Positions 54,146 through 63,118 of a stretch of DNA of 64,000 bases are shown piece after piece. The stretch covers positions 62,001 through 126,000 of the forward strand of contig JBEKXE010000001.1 of NCBI GenBank assembly GCA_049512335.1. The letters run 5' to 3'. Source of the stretch: Lustribacter sp049512335. GTDB lineage: Bacteria; Vulcanimicrobiota; Vulcanimicrobiia; Vulcanimicrobiales; Vulcanimicrobiaceae. A program made the translations under genes and the position numbers. Every line of letters starts with the position of its first letter. The stretch's first letter is position 1. The notes beneath the pieces are model-generated. The model was not told the DNA's origin and did not search any database. It saw nothing but the letters and a program-made list of their open reading frames with translations.

Positions 54146-55554
54146 TGAACGATCGGGGTCACCGTGGTGGCCGCGGTCGTGCCGGCCGCGGCGGTGCCGG
54201 CGATCTTCTGCTGTAAGAACGCGATGGCCCGGGTCAGCTGCGGGTCTTCCTCGGGATAGCCCGGACGGATCTTCGTGCCCTTCGGGATGTCCGCTTCGAT
54301 CTGCGGCTGGATGCCGATCGTATTGATGTCGTGACCGTCGGGCGTGTAGTACCGGGCGGTCGTGATCTTCACGGCCGAACCGTCGCGCAGCGGGAAGATC
54401 GTTTGCACGACGCCCTTACCGAACGTCTTCGTGCCGATCAGCGTGCCGACGCCGCTGTCCTCGATGGCGCCGGCGGTGATCTCCGAGGCCGACGCGGTGT
54501 AACCGTTCACCAGCACGGCCAGCGGACGCGGTGCGATCGCGATGTTCTCGGCATCGTATTCGGTACTCTGGCCGGCGCGCGAGCGCACGGTGACGATCGG
54601 TCCGGTCGGGATGAACTTCGAGCTCACGTCGACCGCCGCGTTGAGGTATCCGCCGCCGTTGTAGCGCAGGTCGAGCACGTAGGCCTTCGCGCCTTGCGAT
54701 TGCAGGCGGTTCAGCGCGGCGTTGAGTTCGCTGCCGGTATTCTGACCGAACACGGAGAGCTGCGCGTAGCCGATGTCGCCGGGCAGCAGCTTGGCGAACA
54801 CGCTCGGCGGCTTGATCGTGTCGCGCGTGACCGTGACGGGGTCGATCGTGGCGTCGTTGCGCACGATGGCGAGCTTGACTTTGGTTCCCGGATCGCCGCG
54901 CAGCAGCTTCTGGATGCGCGATTGCTGCACGTCCAGCGGCGCGCCGGCGATGATGTCTTTCACCGACCGGTCGTTGATCGCACTGATCTCGTCGTCACCG
55001 CGCAGGCCGGCTTTGTCGGAGGGCCCGTCGATGATCACGTTCTCGACGCGGATGTTCTTCGTTTGGTCGTCGATCGAATAGGTCAGGCCGACGCCGCCGA
55101 ACGACGTGCCGTCGAGACCTTCGTTGAGCTCCGCAAACGACTTCGGATCGAGGAACACGGTGTAGCGGTCCTTGACCGATCCGACGACGCCCGAGATCGC
55201 CGCGTAGGCCACCTTCGTCGCCGAAACCTTGCCGGAGTAGTGCGTGACCGCTTCGTCCGCTTCGCGTTGCAGCTCGCGCACGTTGTTGACGTCATCGCTC
55301 GACGCGCGCGGCTCGGTGATCTTCGGATCCTTGACGCCGTCGGTTTTCAACAGCGCGAGGATCGCCGCATGCGCGCTGTTGAGCACGTTCTGCGCGTCGA
55401 CCCGCTGGTAGAAGTCTTGCGTCAAGTACATGTAGGAAGCGGTGATCTCGTCAGCTTGCTGTTGCGAGAGGCCGGCGGCCGCGGAGGCCGACGGGATGTG
55501 GACCAGCGCGGCGGCGAGCCCGAGGGCGACACTGGCGGCGAAGAAGCGTTTCAT
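54142..55554 (-). CDS. S41 family C-terminal processing protease, second copy in operon
   Basis: This 470-residue exported serine protease has a signal peptide (to about residue 26, PSASAAAG), a PDZ domain (SFGGVGLTYSIDD, then GPSDKAGLRGDDEISAIN), and the catalytic core with DLRYNGGGYLNAA, the Ser in YTASASEITAGAI and the Lys in KTFGKGVVQTIFP. Ctp proteases clip periplasmic proteins at their C-termini, including peptidoglycan hydrolases in Pseudomonas and lipoproteins in E. coli. Its ATG overlaps the stop of the upstream S41 gene by 4 bp, so the two are co-translated. Confidence 0.94.
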   Translation of the reverse strand: MKRFFAASVALGLAAALVHIPSASAAAGLSQQQADEITASYMYLTQDFYQRVDAQNVLNSAHAAILALLKTDGVKDPKITEPRASSDDVNNVRELQREADEAVTHYSGKVSATKVAYAAISGVVGSVKDRYTVFLDPKSFAELNEGLDGTSFGGVGLTYSIDDQTKNIRVENVIIDGPSDKAGLRGDDEISAINDRSVKDIIAGAPLDVQQSRIQKLLRGDPGTKVKLAIVRNDATIDPVTVTRDTIKPPSVFAKLLPGDIGYAQLSVFGQNTGSELNAALNRLQSQGAKAYVLDLRYNGGGYLNAAVDVSSKFIPTGPIVTVRSRAGQSTEYDAENIAIAPRPLAVLVNGYTASASEITAGAIEDSGVGTLIGTKTFGKGVVQTIFPLRDGSAVKITTARYYTPDGHDINTIGIQPQIEADIPKGTKIRPGYPEEDPQLTRAIAFLQQKIAGTAAAGTTAATTVTPIVH

Positions 55555-56960
55555 TCCTGGTCTTTCTGGCGGAGGATGGCTTTGGCAGCGGCGAGCTGTT
55601 TATCGTCCGGTGTATCGATTATCGGCAAATCCACGCGCTGGTCGACTACGACATCGGGAACGATGCCTTTGTGCTGGATGTCACGCCCCTCCGGGGTGAC
55701 ATAGCGAGCGGTCGTAATCTTGAGCGCGCCGCCCGACGGCAATTGGTAGAGACTCTGCACGACGCCCTTGCCGAAGGTCTTGGTGCCGACGAGCGTGCCG
55801 AGGTGGTCGTCCTGCAGCGCCCCGGCGGTGATCTCCGAAGCGCTGGCGGTGTATTTGTTGACCAGCACGACCAGCGGCAACGGATCGATGGCCCGGCCGG
55901 TCGCCGAGCGGATCTCGCGGTGTCCGGCCCGGTCGATCGTGGAGACGATCGGACCCTGGTGGATCACCAGGCTCGAGATGTCGACGGCCGCGTCGAGCAG
56001 GCCGCCGCCGTTGTTGCGCAGGTCGAGGATGTAGCCTTTGACGCCCTGTTTTTTCGCTGCGAGGAACGCCTGGCGCACCTCGTCGGCCGACGTCTGGCCG
56101 AAATCGCTCAGGCGCACGTAGCTGAAGCCGTCTTCGATCTTCGCGCGCACCGACGGCACGTGGACGACGTCGCGCGTGACGCGAATCGTCGCGATTGCGT
56201 TGCCCGCATGGTGTTTCACACGCAGCGCGACGACGGTGCCGCGCGGGCCGCGAATGAGGCGCTCGACGTCGTCGATGGCGAGACCGCTCGTCGGCTGCGA
56301 GTTGACCTCGAGAATCGTGTCGCCTGGACGAACGCCGGCGCGAATCGCGGGATTGCCCTCGATCGGATCGACGACGAACGCGCCCGACTTCGGATCTTTT
56401 CCGATGTAGACGCCGATGCCGCCGAAATTGCCGCCGTTGAGGTCCTCGTCGAGCGCGCGGATCGCGTCGGCGTTCAAATAGGTCGTGTAGGGGTCGCCGA
56501 GGCCGCCGAGCATGCCGCCCAGCGCGGTGTCGGTCACTTGATCGCGCGTGCCCGCACGGGGGTAACGAGCGTCGACGGTGTCGACCGTACTTTCCATCAG
56601 CGCCAGATCGTGGGCCGACGAACCGGTCGTGCGCCCCGGCGTGAGCGGGCCCTTACCGGCCGTCGCCGGCCGCTTGACGCAGTCGGTAATCAGGCAGTTG
56701 AGCGCCTTGGTCTCGCCGTCGACCATCAGTTGCGGATCGACCGGCTCGTAGTAGCTGTGTTCGACCTGCTCGTAGGCGGTCTCGATCATGCGCTTGTTCG
56801 GATCGCTGTAGCCGAGCAAGGCGTTGAGATCGAGATCCGCAACCGGGCGGTCGCTTACGATCGAGGGATCGGCGGCTGCACGGCCGGCGTACGCCGCCCC
56901 GCCCAGGGCGGAGAGCGCGATGATCACTGCAGCGAGCACAAGTCGGATACGGGCTGGCAT
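55551..56960 (-). CDS. S41 family C-terminal processing protease, first copy in operon
   Basis: This 469-residue protein has the same layout as its neighbour: signal anchor or peptide (about 5-25), PDZ (NFGGIGVYIGKD, then NPAIRAGVRPGDTILEVN), a peptidase core with DLRNNGGGLLDAAVD, Ser in YTASASEITAGAL, and Lys in KTFGKGVVQSLYQ. The two copies are clearly related but diverge in the N-terminal helical part, where this one carries an extra Cys-containing loop (LNCLITDCVKRPA). It lies 147 bases downstream of the M23 gene. Confidence 0.94.
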   Translation of the reverse strand: MPARIRLVLAAVIIALSALGGAAYAGRAAADPSIVSDRPVADLDLNALLGYSDPNKRMIETAYEQVEHSYYEPVDPQLMVDGETKALNCLITDCVKRPATAGKGPLTPGRTTGSSAHDLALMESTVDTVDARYPRAGTRDQVTDTALGGMLGGLGDPYTTYLNADAIRALDEDLNGGNFGGIGVYIGKDPKSGAFVVDPIEGNPAIRAGVRPGDTILEVNSQPTSGLAIDDVERLIRGPRGTVVALRVKHHAGNAIATIRVTRDVVHVPSVRAKIEDGFSYVRLSDFGQTSADEVRQAFLAAKKQGVKGYILDLRNNGGGLLDAAVDISSLVIHQGPIVSTIDRAGHREIRSATGRAIDPLPLVVLVNKYTASASEITAGALQDDHLGTLVGTKTFGKGVVQSLYQLPSGGALKITTARYVTPEGRDIQHKGIVPDVVVDQRVDLPIIDTPDDKQLAAAKAILRQKDQE

Positions 56961-57107
56961 GTAGTCCTGTCGGCGGGGAGGCGGTTTACTCTGTAACCGA
57001 ATTTCTACCCGGAGCGTTCCGCGCGAAGCGTGGGGACCTCGAGTTTACCGCAGGAAGCTTAAGCCGTCGTCAGATGGATGGACGAAATAACGCCTCGTTC
57101 ATGTGCC

Positions 57108-58319
57108 TTAACGTAAAAACGACATCGGATCGACCGGGTGGCCGTCCTGCATGACCTGGAAATGGACGTGCGGCCCGGTCGCGTCACCGGTCATCCCCAC
57201 GGCGCCGATCGCTTGCCCGCGCTGGACGTCCTGGCCGACTCCCACGAAGATCTGGGACATGTGGCAGTAGATGGTCGAGAGCCCGCCGTGGTGGTCGATC
57301 GCGACCATCTTGCCGCAATCACCCTCGTAGCCCGCGACGATCACTCGCCCGTCGGCGGCGGCCGCGATCGTGGTGCCGGTGGCGGCGGCGATGTCGATGC
57401 CGGCGTGGAGGATCGGCCGCCCGTATACCGGGTGCATGCGCATCCCGAAGGGTGAGGTGATCGGTCCCGATACCGGCCACATCAGCTGCCCCGGCGCCCC
57501 GAGCTCCGGCGGCAGCGCCACCCCGGCGAGCTGCGCGGCCCGGCGTTCGGCGGCGCGGCGGGCGTCTTCTTCCTGTTGCTTCTCGCGCACCAGCGCTTCG
57601 AGCGCGGCTTCGGCCTCGGCCGAGGTGTCCTCGAGCTCGCCGACCTGGACCTGGACGTCCTGTTTCTCGGTTTGCGCGACGGCCAAGAGATTCTGCCGCT
57701 GTTGCGCGAGCGCGTTCAACGCGACTTCCTGTTGGTCGGCGGCCGCTTGCGCGTTGCGCAAGGTCGTCTCGTCGGCGAGCAGTCCGGTCTGGATCGCCTC
57801 GACGTGCTCGGCGTCGGCACGGCGTTCGCGGATCGTCGCTTCGTTCGCCTTGACGACGAACGCGACGTCGTTCCAGCGCTCGACGAAGTCGCCGAACGAT
57901 TTGGCCTGCATCAGTACCGCCAGGTAGCCGAGATCGCCGTATTCATACGCTTGGATCAACCGGTGCTTGAGCGCGTCGTTGTGAAGGGCCAACGTCTTCT
58001 GCGCGGCGTCGAGCTGGACGTGATTCCACTGCAGGTTGGCTTCGGTCGTGTGCATCTTGGCGTTGAGGAACGCGAGCTGGCCTTGCACGCTCGCGATGTT
58101 GTGGTTGGCGATCGCCAGCTGCTGGGCGATCGTGCCGACCTTGGCCGCCGCTTGGTCGAGCTCGCTGCGCTTCACGTTCAGCTGCGTGTGCACGATGTGC
58201 AGCTTCGCTTGCTGTGCGTGAATCTTGGCGTCCAGCACGCTCGATTTGGTGGCGGCGAATCCCGGCGCGGCGGCGAGCAGTGCCAATATGAGGCAGAGCG
58301 CGAAACGGCGGAACGTCAT
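57108..58319 (-). CDS. M23 (LytM) murein hydrolase with coiled coil, EnvC-like
   Basis: This 403-residue exported protein has a signal peptide (to about 22, APGFAATK), two long coiled-coil segments (about 25-245) and a C-terminal LytM domain. Unlike E. coli EnvC, whose LytM domain is inactive, this one keeps the metal motifs HAGIDIAA (HxxxD) and GPHVHFQV (HxH), so it is likely an active endopeptidase. The coiled-coil plus LytM form downstream of ftsEX is the standard layout of FtsEX effectors. ATG 58319 overlaps the regulator's stop by 4 bp. Confidence 0.92.
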   Translation of the reverse strand: MTFRRFALCLILALLAAAPGFAATKSSVLDAKIHAQQAKLHIVHTQLNVKRSELDQAAAKVGTIAQQLAIANHNIASVQGQLAFLNAKMHTTEANLQWNHVQLDAAQKTLALHNDALKHRLIQAYEYGDLGYLAVLMQAKSFGDFVERWNDVAFVVKANEATIRERRADAEHVEAIQTGLLADETTLRNAQAAADQQEVALNALAQQRQNLLAVAQTEKQDVQVQVGELEDTSAEAEAALEALVREKQQEEDARRAAERRAAQLAGVALPPELGAPGQLMWPVSGPITSPFGMRMHPVYGRPILHAGIDIAAATGTTIAAAADGRVIVAGYEGDCGKMVAIDHHGGLSTIYCHMSQIFVGVGQDVQRGQAIGAVGMTGDATGPHVHFQVMQDGHPVDPMSFLR

Positions 58320-59272
58320 CGGTTGCGCTTGTCCATGGCGACGAACGAGCCGTTCTGGCGTTTGGCGAACGACTTGAGCTCGGCCGCAACCTCGCCGATG
58401 CTCTGATAGCTGATGATGCGCGGCGACGGCATCACGATGGCGAGCGAGAGCGACATCAGCGGAAAACGGACGTTGTTCCCGCGCCGGTCCTTCGCCGCGA
58501 TCCAGCCGCGCGTGCGATCGGCGGGTTCGTAGAGGCCCAGCACGTCGCGGTCGAACGTCTCGGCGACCGTGCGCGCGAGGCGCTCGGCGCGCTGCGGCGC
58601 GGTCACGATGATGAAGTCGTCGCCGCCGATGTGACCGAGGAAATCGGTCTCGTCGCCGATGCGCTTGATCGTGTCGCTCATCGTCGAGGCGACCAGCCGG
58701 ATCGCGTCGTCGCCGCGGACGAACCCGTAGTGATCGTTGAAGGCCTTGAAATTGTCGAGGTCGGCGTAGATGACCGCCCACGGTTCGCGGGCCTCGAACC
58801 GGCGCCGCACTTCGTGCTCGATCGCGATGTTGCCGGGCAGCCGGGTCAGCGGCTGGAGCGACGAGTCGACGTTGGCGCGGCGCACCTTGGCGCGGACGCG
58901 CGCCAGCATCTCTTGTGGCGAAAACGGCTTGGCGATGAAATCGTCGGCGCCCGCTTCGAGGCTCCGCACGGGCTCGGCGCTGTCGGAGCCGCTGCTGGTC
59001 AGCACGATCACCGGAATGTGCGAGGCGGTCGCGTGGCGGCGGATCCGGCCGAGCGTGGCGTAGCCGTCCATCAGCGGCATCACGACGTCGAGCACAACCA
59101 CGTCGGGCGTGCGATCGTCGAGCAGCGCCAGCGCGGTCGGCCCGTCGGGCGCGCTCAGGACCTGGAAGCCGCCGAGCTCGAGGTTGGTGCCGATGATCTC
59201 ACGCAAGATCTTGTCGTCGTCCACCACCAGTACGGTCGGACGATGCGCCGGGCTCGCGAAGGTCTGCGTCAT
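58316..59272 (-). CDS. REC-GGDEF response regulator (GGDDF variant)
   Basis: This protein of about 318 residues starts at ATG 59272 (MTQTFASPAHRPTVLVVDDD). It has an N-terminal receiver domain with the acidic pair DDD, a phosphoacceptor-type Asp in VVVLDVVMPLMDGY, Thr/Lys positions (VLTSSGSD, then DFIAKPFSP), and a C-terminal GGDEF-family domain with the signature HIGGDDFIIVT. GGDDF in place of GGDEF may reduce or change diguanylate cyclase activity. The start overlaps the ftsX stop by 4 bp and the stop overlaps the M23 gene by 4 bp, so it is made with FtsX and the hydrolase. Confidence 0.9.
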   Translation of the reverse strand: MTQTFASPAHRPTVLVVDDDKILREIIGTNLELGGFQVLSAPDGPTALALLDDRTPDVVVLDVVMPLMDGYATLGRIRRHATASHIPVIVLTSSGSDSAEPVRSLEAGADDFIAKPFSPQEMLARVRAKVRRANVDSSLQPLTRLPGNIAIEHEVRRRFEAREPWAVIYADLDNFKAFNDHYGFVRGDDAIRLVASTMSDTIKRIGDETDFLGHIGGDDFIIVTAPQRAERLARTVAETFDRDVLGLYEPADRTRGWIAAKDRRGNNVRFPLMSLSLAIVMPSPRIISYQSIGEVAAELKSFAKRQNGSFVAMDKRNR

Positions 59273-60141
59273 GCACGCAAGTATCGGCCGACCGAGAACC
59301 ATGACGAGATCAAGCCCACCACCGCGCCGACGAGCAGCAGCTCGCCGGCCAGTTGGAGCTGGTTGACCTCGAACGGAACGAATTGCAGCGTCGCGGCGAT
59401 CTTGGGGACGATCTGCATCTGCGCCAGCGCCAGGACGCCGATCGCGACGACCGCGCCGAGCAGGCCCGCGATGATCCCCTCGGCGATGAACGGCATGCGG
59501 ATGTACATGTTCGTTGCGCCGACCAGTTGCATGATCGCGATCTCGCGCCGGCGCGCGAACACCGTGAGCCGGATCGTGTTCGCGATGATGATCGCCGCGG
59601 TCAGCACGAGCAACGCGATCATCGCCAAACCGACGCGGCCGATCACGTCGGCCGCCTTCAACAGTTTGGTCACGGTGTCGGCGGCGTAGTCCACCTTCGC
59701 GACCCCCGGCAGTTTGCCGATCGTCGCCGCCACGGCGGGCACGTCGTCGGCGTTGCGCACCGAGACGCGAAACGCGTTCGGCAGCGGGTTCTCGGTCAAG
59801 AGCGACGTGTCGAAGTCGCTGCCCAGCCGCGCGCGCATCTCTTGGAGCCCCTCGGCGCGCGGAACGTAGCGCGCGGAGGAGATCCGCTCGTCGGCGGCCA
59901 GCGACGCCGCCAGCGTCTTGGCCTGCGCGTCCGTGGCGTTGTCGTCGAGATACACCGCGATCTCGATCTGCTTGAGGATACCTTGCCCGAACGTCGCGAG
60001 CGTGTCACGGACGTAGAGGAACGCGCCCAGCATCACGATCGTCACCGCCACGGTGCCGATCGCGGTGAACTGCATCGCGGCGTTGCGGGTGAAGTTCGTG
60101 AAGACCTCACCCAGAAAGAACTGGATTCTGCCCCAATCCAC
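59269..60141 (-). CDS. ftsX: Cell division ABC transporter permease FtsX
   Basis: This 290-residue protein has the FtsX layout: an N-terminal cytoplasmic part and first membrane segment (AIGTVAVTIVMLGAFLYV), a periplasmic domain (about 45-150) that in other bacteria binds the murein hydrolase effector, and three more segments with ARRREIAIMQLVGATNMYIR in the cytoplasmic loop. FtsEX converts ATP hydrolysis into activation of peptidoglycan hydrolases at the septum. It overlaps ftsE by 35 bases and the regulator gene by 4. Confidence 0.95.
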   Translation of the reverse strand: MDWGRIQFFLGEVFTNFTRNAAMQFTAIGTVAVTIVMLGAFLYVRDTLATFGQGILKQIEIAVYLDDNATDAQAKTLAASLAADERISSARYVPRAEGLQEMRARLGSDFDTSLLTENPLPNAFRVSVRNADDVPAVAATIGKLPGVAKVDYAADTVTKLLKAADVIGRVGLAMIALLVLTAAIIIANTIRLTVFARRREIAIMQLVGATNMYIRMPFIAEGIIAGLLGAVVAIGVLALAQMQIVPKIAATLQFVPFEVNQLQLAGELLLVGAVVGLISSWFSVGRYLRA

Positions 60142-60817
60142 GGAAATAGTAGCCTCGCTCGTCGTCGTGCAGGATGCGTCCGTTCTCGAGCCGGACGACG
60201 CGCCGCCGCATCCGGTCGACGACCGCTTGATTGTGGGTCGCGACCAGCACGGTCGTGCCCTTGAGGTTGATGCGCTGCAACAGCTCGATGATCTCGGTCG
60301 TGTTGGACGGATCGAGATTCCCCGTCGGCTCGTCGCAGAGGAGGATCTTCGGATTGTTGACCAGCGCGCGAGCGATCGCCGCGCGTTGTTGTTCGCCGCC
60401 CGAAAGCTCGCTCGGCAGCATCCGGCTCTTGTGCGAGAGCCCGACCAGATCGAGCACGCGCGGCACCTGCCGCATGACGTCCTTCGAGCGCGCGCCCGTC
60501 ACTTGCAGCGCGAACGCGACGTTTTCCCAAACCGTCTTGTTCGAGAGCAGCTTGAAGTCTTGGAACACGACGCCGATGTTGCGGCGCAGCGCTGCGACTT
60601 TGCCCCGGCGCAGCTTGTCGACACGGATGCCGTCGACGATGACCTCACCCGAGTCCGGGACGACCTCGCGGTACAACAGCTTCAGGAGACTCGATTTACC
60701 GGTCCCTGAATGACCGACGAGAAAGACGAAATCCGCCTTCCCGATCTCGAGATCGATGTCGTCCAGTGCGCGCGTGCCGTTCGGGTATGTCAGCGTCACA
60801 CTGCGAAGTTCGATCAC
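60107..60817 (-). CDS. ftsE: Cell division ATP-binding protein FtsE
   Basis: This 236-residue ABC ATPase has Walker A (VGHSGTGKSSLLKLLY), a Q-loop (VVFQDFKLL, the FtsE-type sequence), signature LSGGEQQRAAIARAL, Walker B LLCDEPTGNLDPS and a switch His (VATHNQAVV). The pattern RRNIGVVFQDFKLLSNKTVW is diagnostic for FtsE. The ATG at 60817 is divergent from the acyl-CoA dehydrogenase gene, with 69 bases between. A TTGACG hexamer on the minus strand (60867-60862) could be a -35 element, but no matching -10 is clear. Confidence 0.95.
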   Translation of the reverse strand: MIELRSVTLTYPNGTRALDDIDLEIGKADFVFLVGHSGTGKSSLLKLLYREVVPDSGEVIVDGIRVDKLRRGKVAALRRNIGVVFQDFKLLSNKTVWENVAFALQVTGARSKDVMRQVPRVLDLVGLSHKSRMLPSELSGGEQQRAAIARALVNNPKILLCDEPTGNLDPSNTTEIIELLQRINLKGTTVLVATHNQAVVDRMRRRVVRLENGRILHDDERGYYFRGLGQNPVLSG

Positions 60818-60886
60818 GTCTTAACCCACCTCGCATCGCGTGGAAGAGGAGTTTTTCCGAACGTCAATCCTACATACCTGCGAAGG

Positions 60887-62035
60887 ATGAACTTCGACCT
60901 CAGCGACGAGCAAAAAGCGATACAAGCGCTGTGCCGTGACTTCGCGCGTGAGGTCGTCGCGCCCGCGGCTGAAGAACTCGATCGTGAAGCGCGCTTCCCC
61001 TACGAGATCGTGGCCCAAATGGCCGAGCTCGGCCTGATGGGCCTGCCCTTCCCGGAAGCGTACGGCGGCGCCGGTGCCGACACCGTGAGCTACGCGTTAG
61101 CTGTGATGGAGCTGGCAGCCGCCGATGCATCGGTCGCGATCACCCTGGCGGCGCACGTCTCGCTCGGGGCCGCGCCGTTCTATCTGTTCGGAACCGAGGC
61201 GCAGAAGCAGCAGTATCTGGTGCCGCTCGCACGGGGCGTGAAGCTGTGGGGCTTCGGGCTGACCGAGCCCAACGCCGGCTCCGACGCCGGCGCGGTGCAG
61301 ACGCGCGCCGAGCTGCGCGACGGCCGTTGGATCGTGAACGGCACCAAGGCGTTCATCACCAATTCGGGGACCGACATCACCGGCGGGACGACGATCGCGG
61401 TGGTGACCGGCACCGGCGAGGGCGGGCGCTCGGAGATCAGCAACTTGATCGTGCCCCAGGACACACCCGGGTTCACCCGCTCCAAGAAATACCGGAAGAT
61501 GGGCTGGCGCGCTTCGGACACGCGCGAGCTCTCGTTCGCCGACGCCGAAGTGCCGGCAGAGAACTTGCTCGGCACGCGCGGGGCGGGCCTCAAGCAGTTC
61601 CTGACGATCCTCGACGGCGGCCGGATCTCCGTCGCCGCGCTCTCGGTGGGGTTGGCGATGGGCGCGTTCGAGGAGGCCTTCCGCTACGCGCAGGAGCGGC
61701 GGCAGTTCGGCCAGCCGATCTCCAAGTTCCAGGCAATCCGGTTCAAGCTGGCCGACATGAAGATGGAGATCGAGCACGCCCGGCTGATGGTCCTCAAGGC
61801 GGCCTGGGAGAAAGACGAAGGGCGCGACTTCATCCTCAACGCGAGCTTGGCCAAGCTCTACGCCGGCGAGGTCTCGCGGCGGGTCGTGAACGAAGCCGTC
61901 CAAATCCACGGCGGCTACGGCTTCATGGACGAGTATCCGGTGTCGCGGATGTATCGCGACCAGAAGATCAACGAGATCGGCGAGGGAACCAACGAGGTTC
62001 AGCGGCTCGTGATCGCGCGCTTGATGGGACTGTGA
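60887..62035 (+). CDS. Acyl-CoA dehydrogenase
   Basis: This 382-residue FAD enzyme performs the first oxidation of acyl-CoA. ATG 60887 gives MNFDLSDEQKAIQALCRDFA, the family start. Signature 1 is LWGFGLTEPNAGSDAG, and signature 2 lies in QERRQFGQPISKFQAIRFKL. The C-terminal QIHGGYGFMDEYPVSRMYRD and EGTNEVQRL contain the catalytic Glu position of short/medium-chain and butyryl-CoA dehydrogenases. Chain-length preference cannot be told. No beta-oxidation partners are in the window. Confidence 0.94.
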   Translation: MNFDLSDEQKAIQALCRDFAREVVAPAAEELDREARFPYEIVAQMAELGLMGLPFPEAYGGAGADTVSYALAVMELAAADASVAITLAAHVSLGAAPFYLFGTEAQKQQYLVPLARGVKLWGFGLTEPNAGSDAGAVQTRAELRDGRWIVNGTKAFITNSGTDITGGTTIAVVTGTGEGGRSEISNLIVPQDTPGFTRSKKYRKMGWRASDTRELSFADAEVPAENLLGTRGAGLKQFLTILDGGRISVAALSVGLAMGAFEEAFRYAQERRQFGQPISKFQAIRFKLADMKMEIEHARLMVLKAAWEKDEGRDFILNASLAKLYAGEVSRRVVNEAVQIHGGYGFMDEYPVSRMYRDQKINEIGEGTNEVQRLVIARLMGL

Positions 62036-62040
62036 GGACC

Positions 62041-63117
62041 ATGACCGATCGGCGAACCTTCGTGACCGGACTGGCCGGGCTCGCTGCGGCCGGCGCGGCG
62101 ATCGCCGCACCCGGCGGCGCGCGACTGCCGGCGGCTGCCGCCGGGCCGTTGCGGCGCATCGACATGCACCATCACTTCTTGCCGCAACAATACATGCGCG
62201 ACGAGGCCACGCGCTTCGGCGAAGAGCACGGCAACTCGGCCGAGTCGCAGTGGACGCCCGCGGCGGCGATCGACGCCTGCGACCGCGCCGGCGTTGATTT
62301 CGCCATCGCTTCGATCAGCACGCCGGGCGTCTGGTACGGCGACGTTCCGCTCGGCCGGCGGCTCGCGCGGCAGTGGAACGAAGCCGCCGCGCAAACCGTG
62401 CGCGATCATCCCACGCGCTTCGGATTCTTCGCGCCGATCCCGCTGCCCGACACGGACGGCTCGCTGGCCGAGATCGACTACGCCTACGGCACGCTCCATG
62501 CGGACGGCATCAACCTGTTGTCGAACTTCAGCGGCAAGTGGCTGGGCGATCCGGCCTTCACGCCGGTGATGGAAGAGCTGAACCGGCGCAAGGCGCTGGT
62601 GTACGTGCACCCGACCTTCGCGCCGTGCTGCACCGAGCACATGGTGCCGAACGTGATCGCACCGATCATCGAGTTTCCGTTCGACACCGCACGCACGATC
62701 GTCAGCCTCATCAGCAGCGGCACGACGACGCGCTTTCCCGACATCCGGTTCATCTTCTCGCACGGCGGCGGCGCGCTGTTCGCCGTCTACGGCCGCCTGG
62801 CCGGGCTGATGGGCGTGCCGGCGGTTCGGGCCGCGGTTCCCGGCGGCATTCCGGGCGAATTGAAAAAGCTGTATTACGACACGGCCGGCACGAATGCGCA
62901 GACGACCCTCACGGCGCTGTTGGACGTCATTCCGCCGACGCAGCTGCTGCTCGGCAGCGACTACCCGCTGGCCGGCGCGCCGCCGACCGACACGATGATC
63001 GTCCACGCCGTCGAGGACTTCGAGGCCTACAAACCCTCGCCGCAACTCGCCGCCATGGTCGAACGCGACAACGCCGTGCGCCTCGTCCCGCGCTTGGCGC
63101 AGATCCAACGGAGCTGA
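62041..63117 (+). CDS. TAT-exported amidohydrolase (PF04909 type)
   Basis: This 358-residue protein starts at ATG 62041, 5 bases after the dehydrogenase stop. A twin-arginine signal (DRRTFVTGLAGLAAAGAAIA) precedes a TIM-barrel metal-dependent hydrolase: metal ligands in RIDMHHHFLP (HxH), VYVHPTFAP (His), FIFSHGGGA (His) and LLGSDYPL (Asp). This matches the ACMSD/decarboxylase-type amidohydrolase_2 family, whose members decarboxylate aromatic or unsaturated acids or hydrolyse amides. TAT export is unusual for the group and suggests folding with metal before export. Substrate unknown. Confidence 0.87.
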   Translation: MTDRRTFVTGLAGLAAAGAAIAAPGGARLPAAAAGPLRRIDMHHHFLPQQYMRDEATRFGEEHGNSAESQWTPAAAIDACDRAGVDFAIASISTPGVWYGDVPLGRRLARQWNEAAAQTVRDHPTRFGFFAPIPLPDTDGSLAEIDYAYGTLHADGINLLSNFSGKWLGDPAFTPVMEELNRRKALVYVHPTFAPCCTEHMVPNVIAPIIEFPFDTARTIVSLISSGTTTRFPDIRFIFSHGGGALFAVYGRLAGLMGVPAVRAAVPGGIPGELKKLYYDTAGTNAQTTLTALLDVIPPTQLLLGSDYPLAGAPPTDTMIVHAVEDFEAYKPSPQLAAMVERDNAVRLVPRLAQIQRS

Positions 63118-63118
63118 G

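Noticed and set aside
57015..57045. Possible third copy of the CCCCACGC palindromic repeat between the M23 and S41 genes
   Set aside because: Only about a dozen bases (GAAGCGTGGGG) match and the long arm is absent, so it is not counted.
60838..60886. Promoter in the ftsE-acyl-CoA dehydrogenase gap
   Set aside because: TTGACG on the minus strand and TACATA on the plus strand lack convincing partner hexamers at normal spacing.
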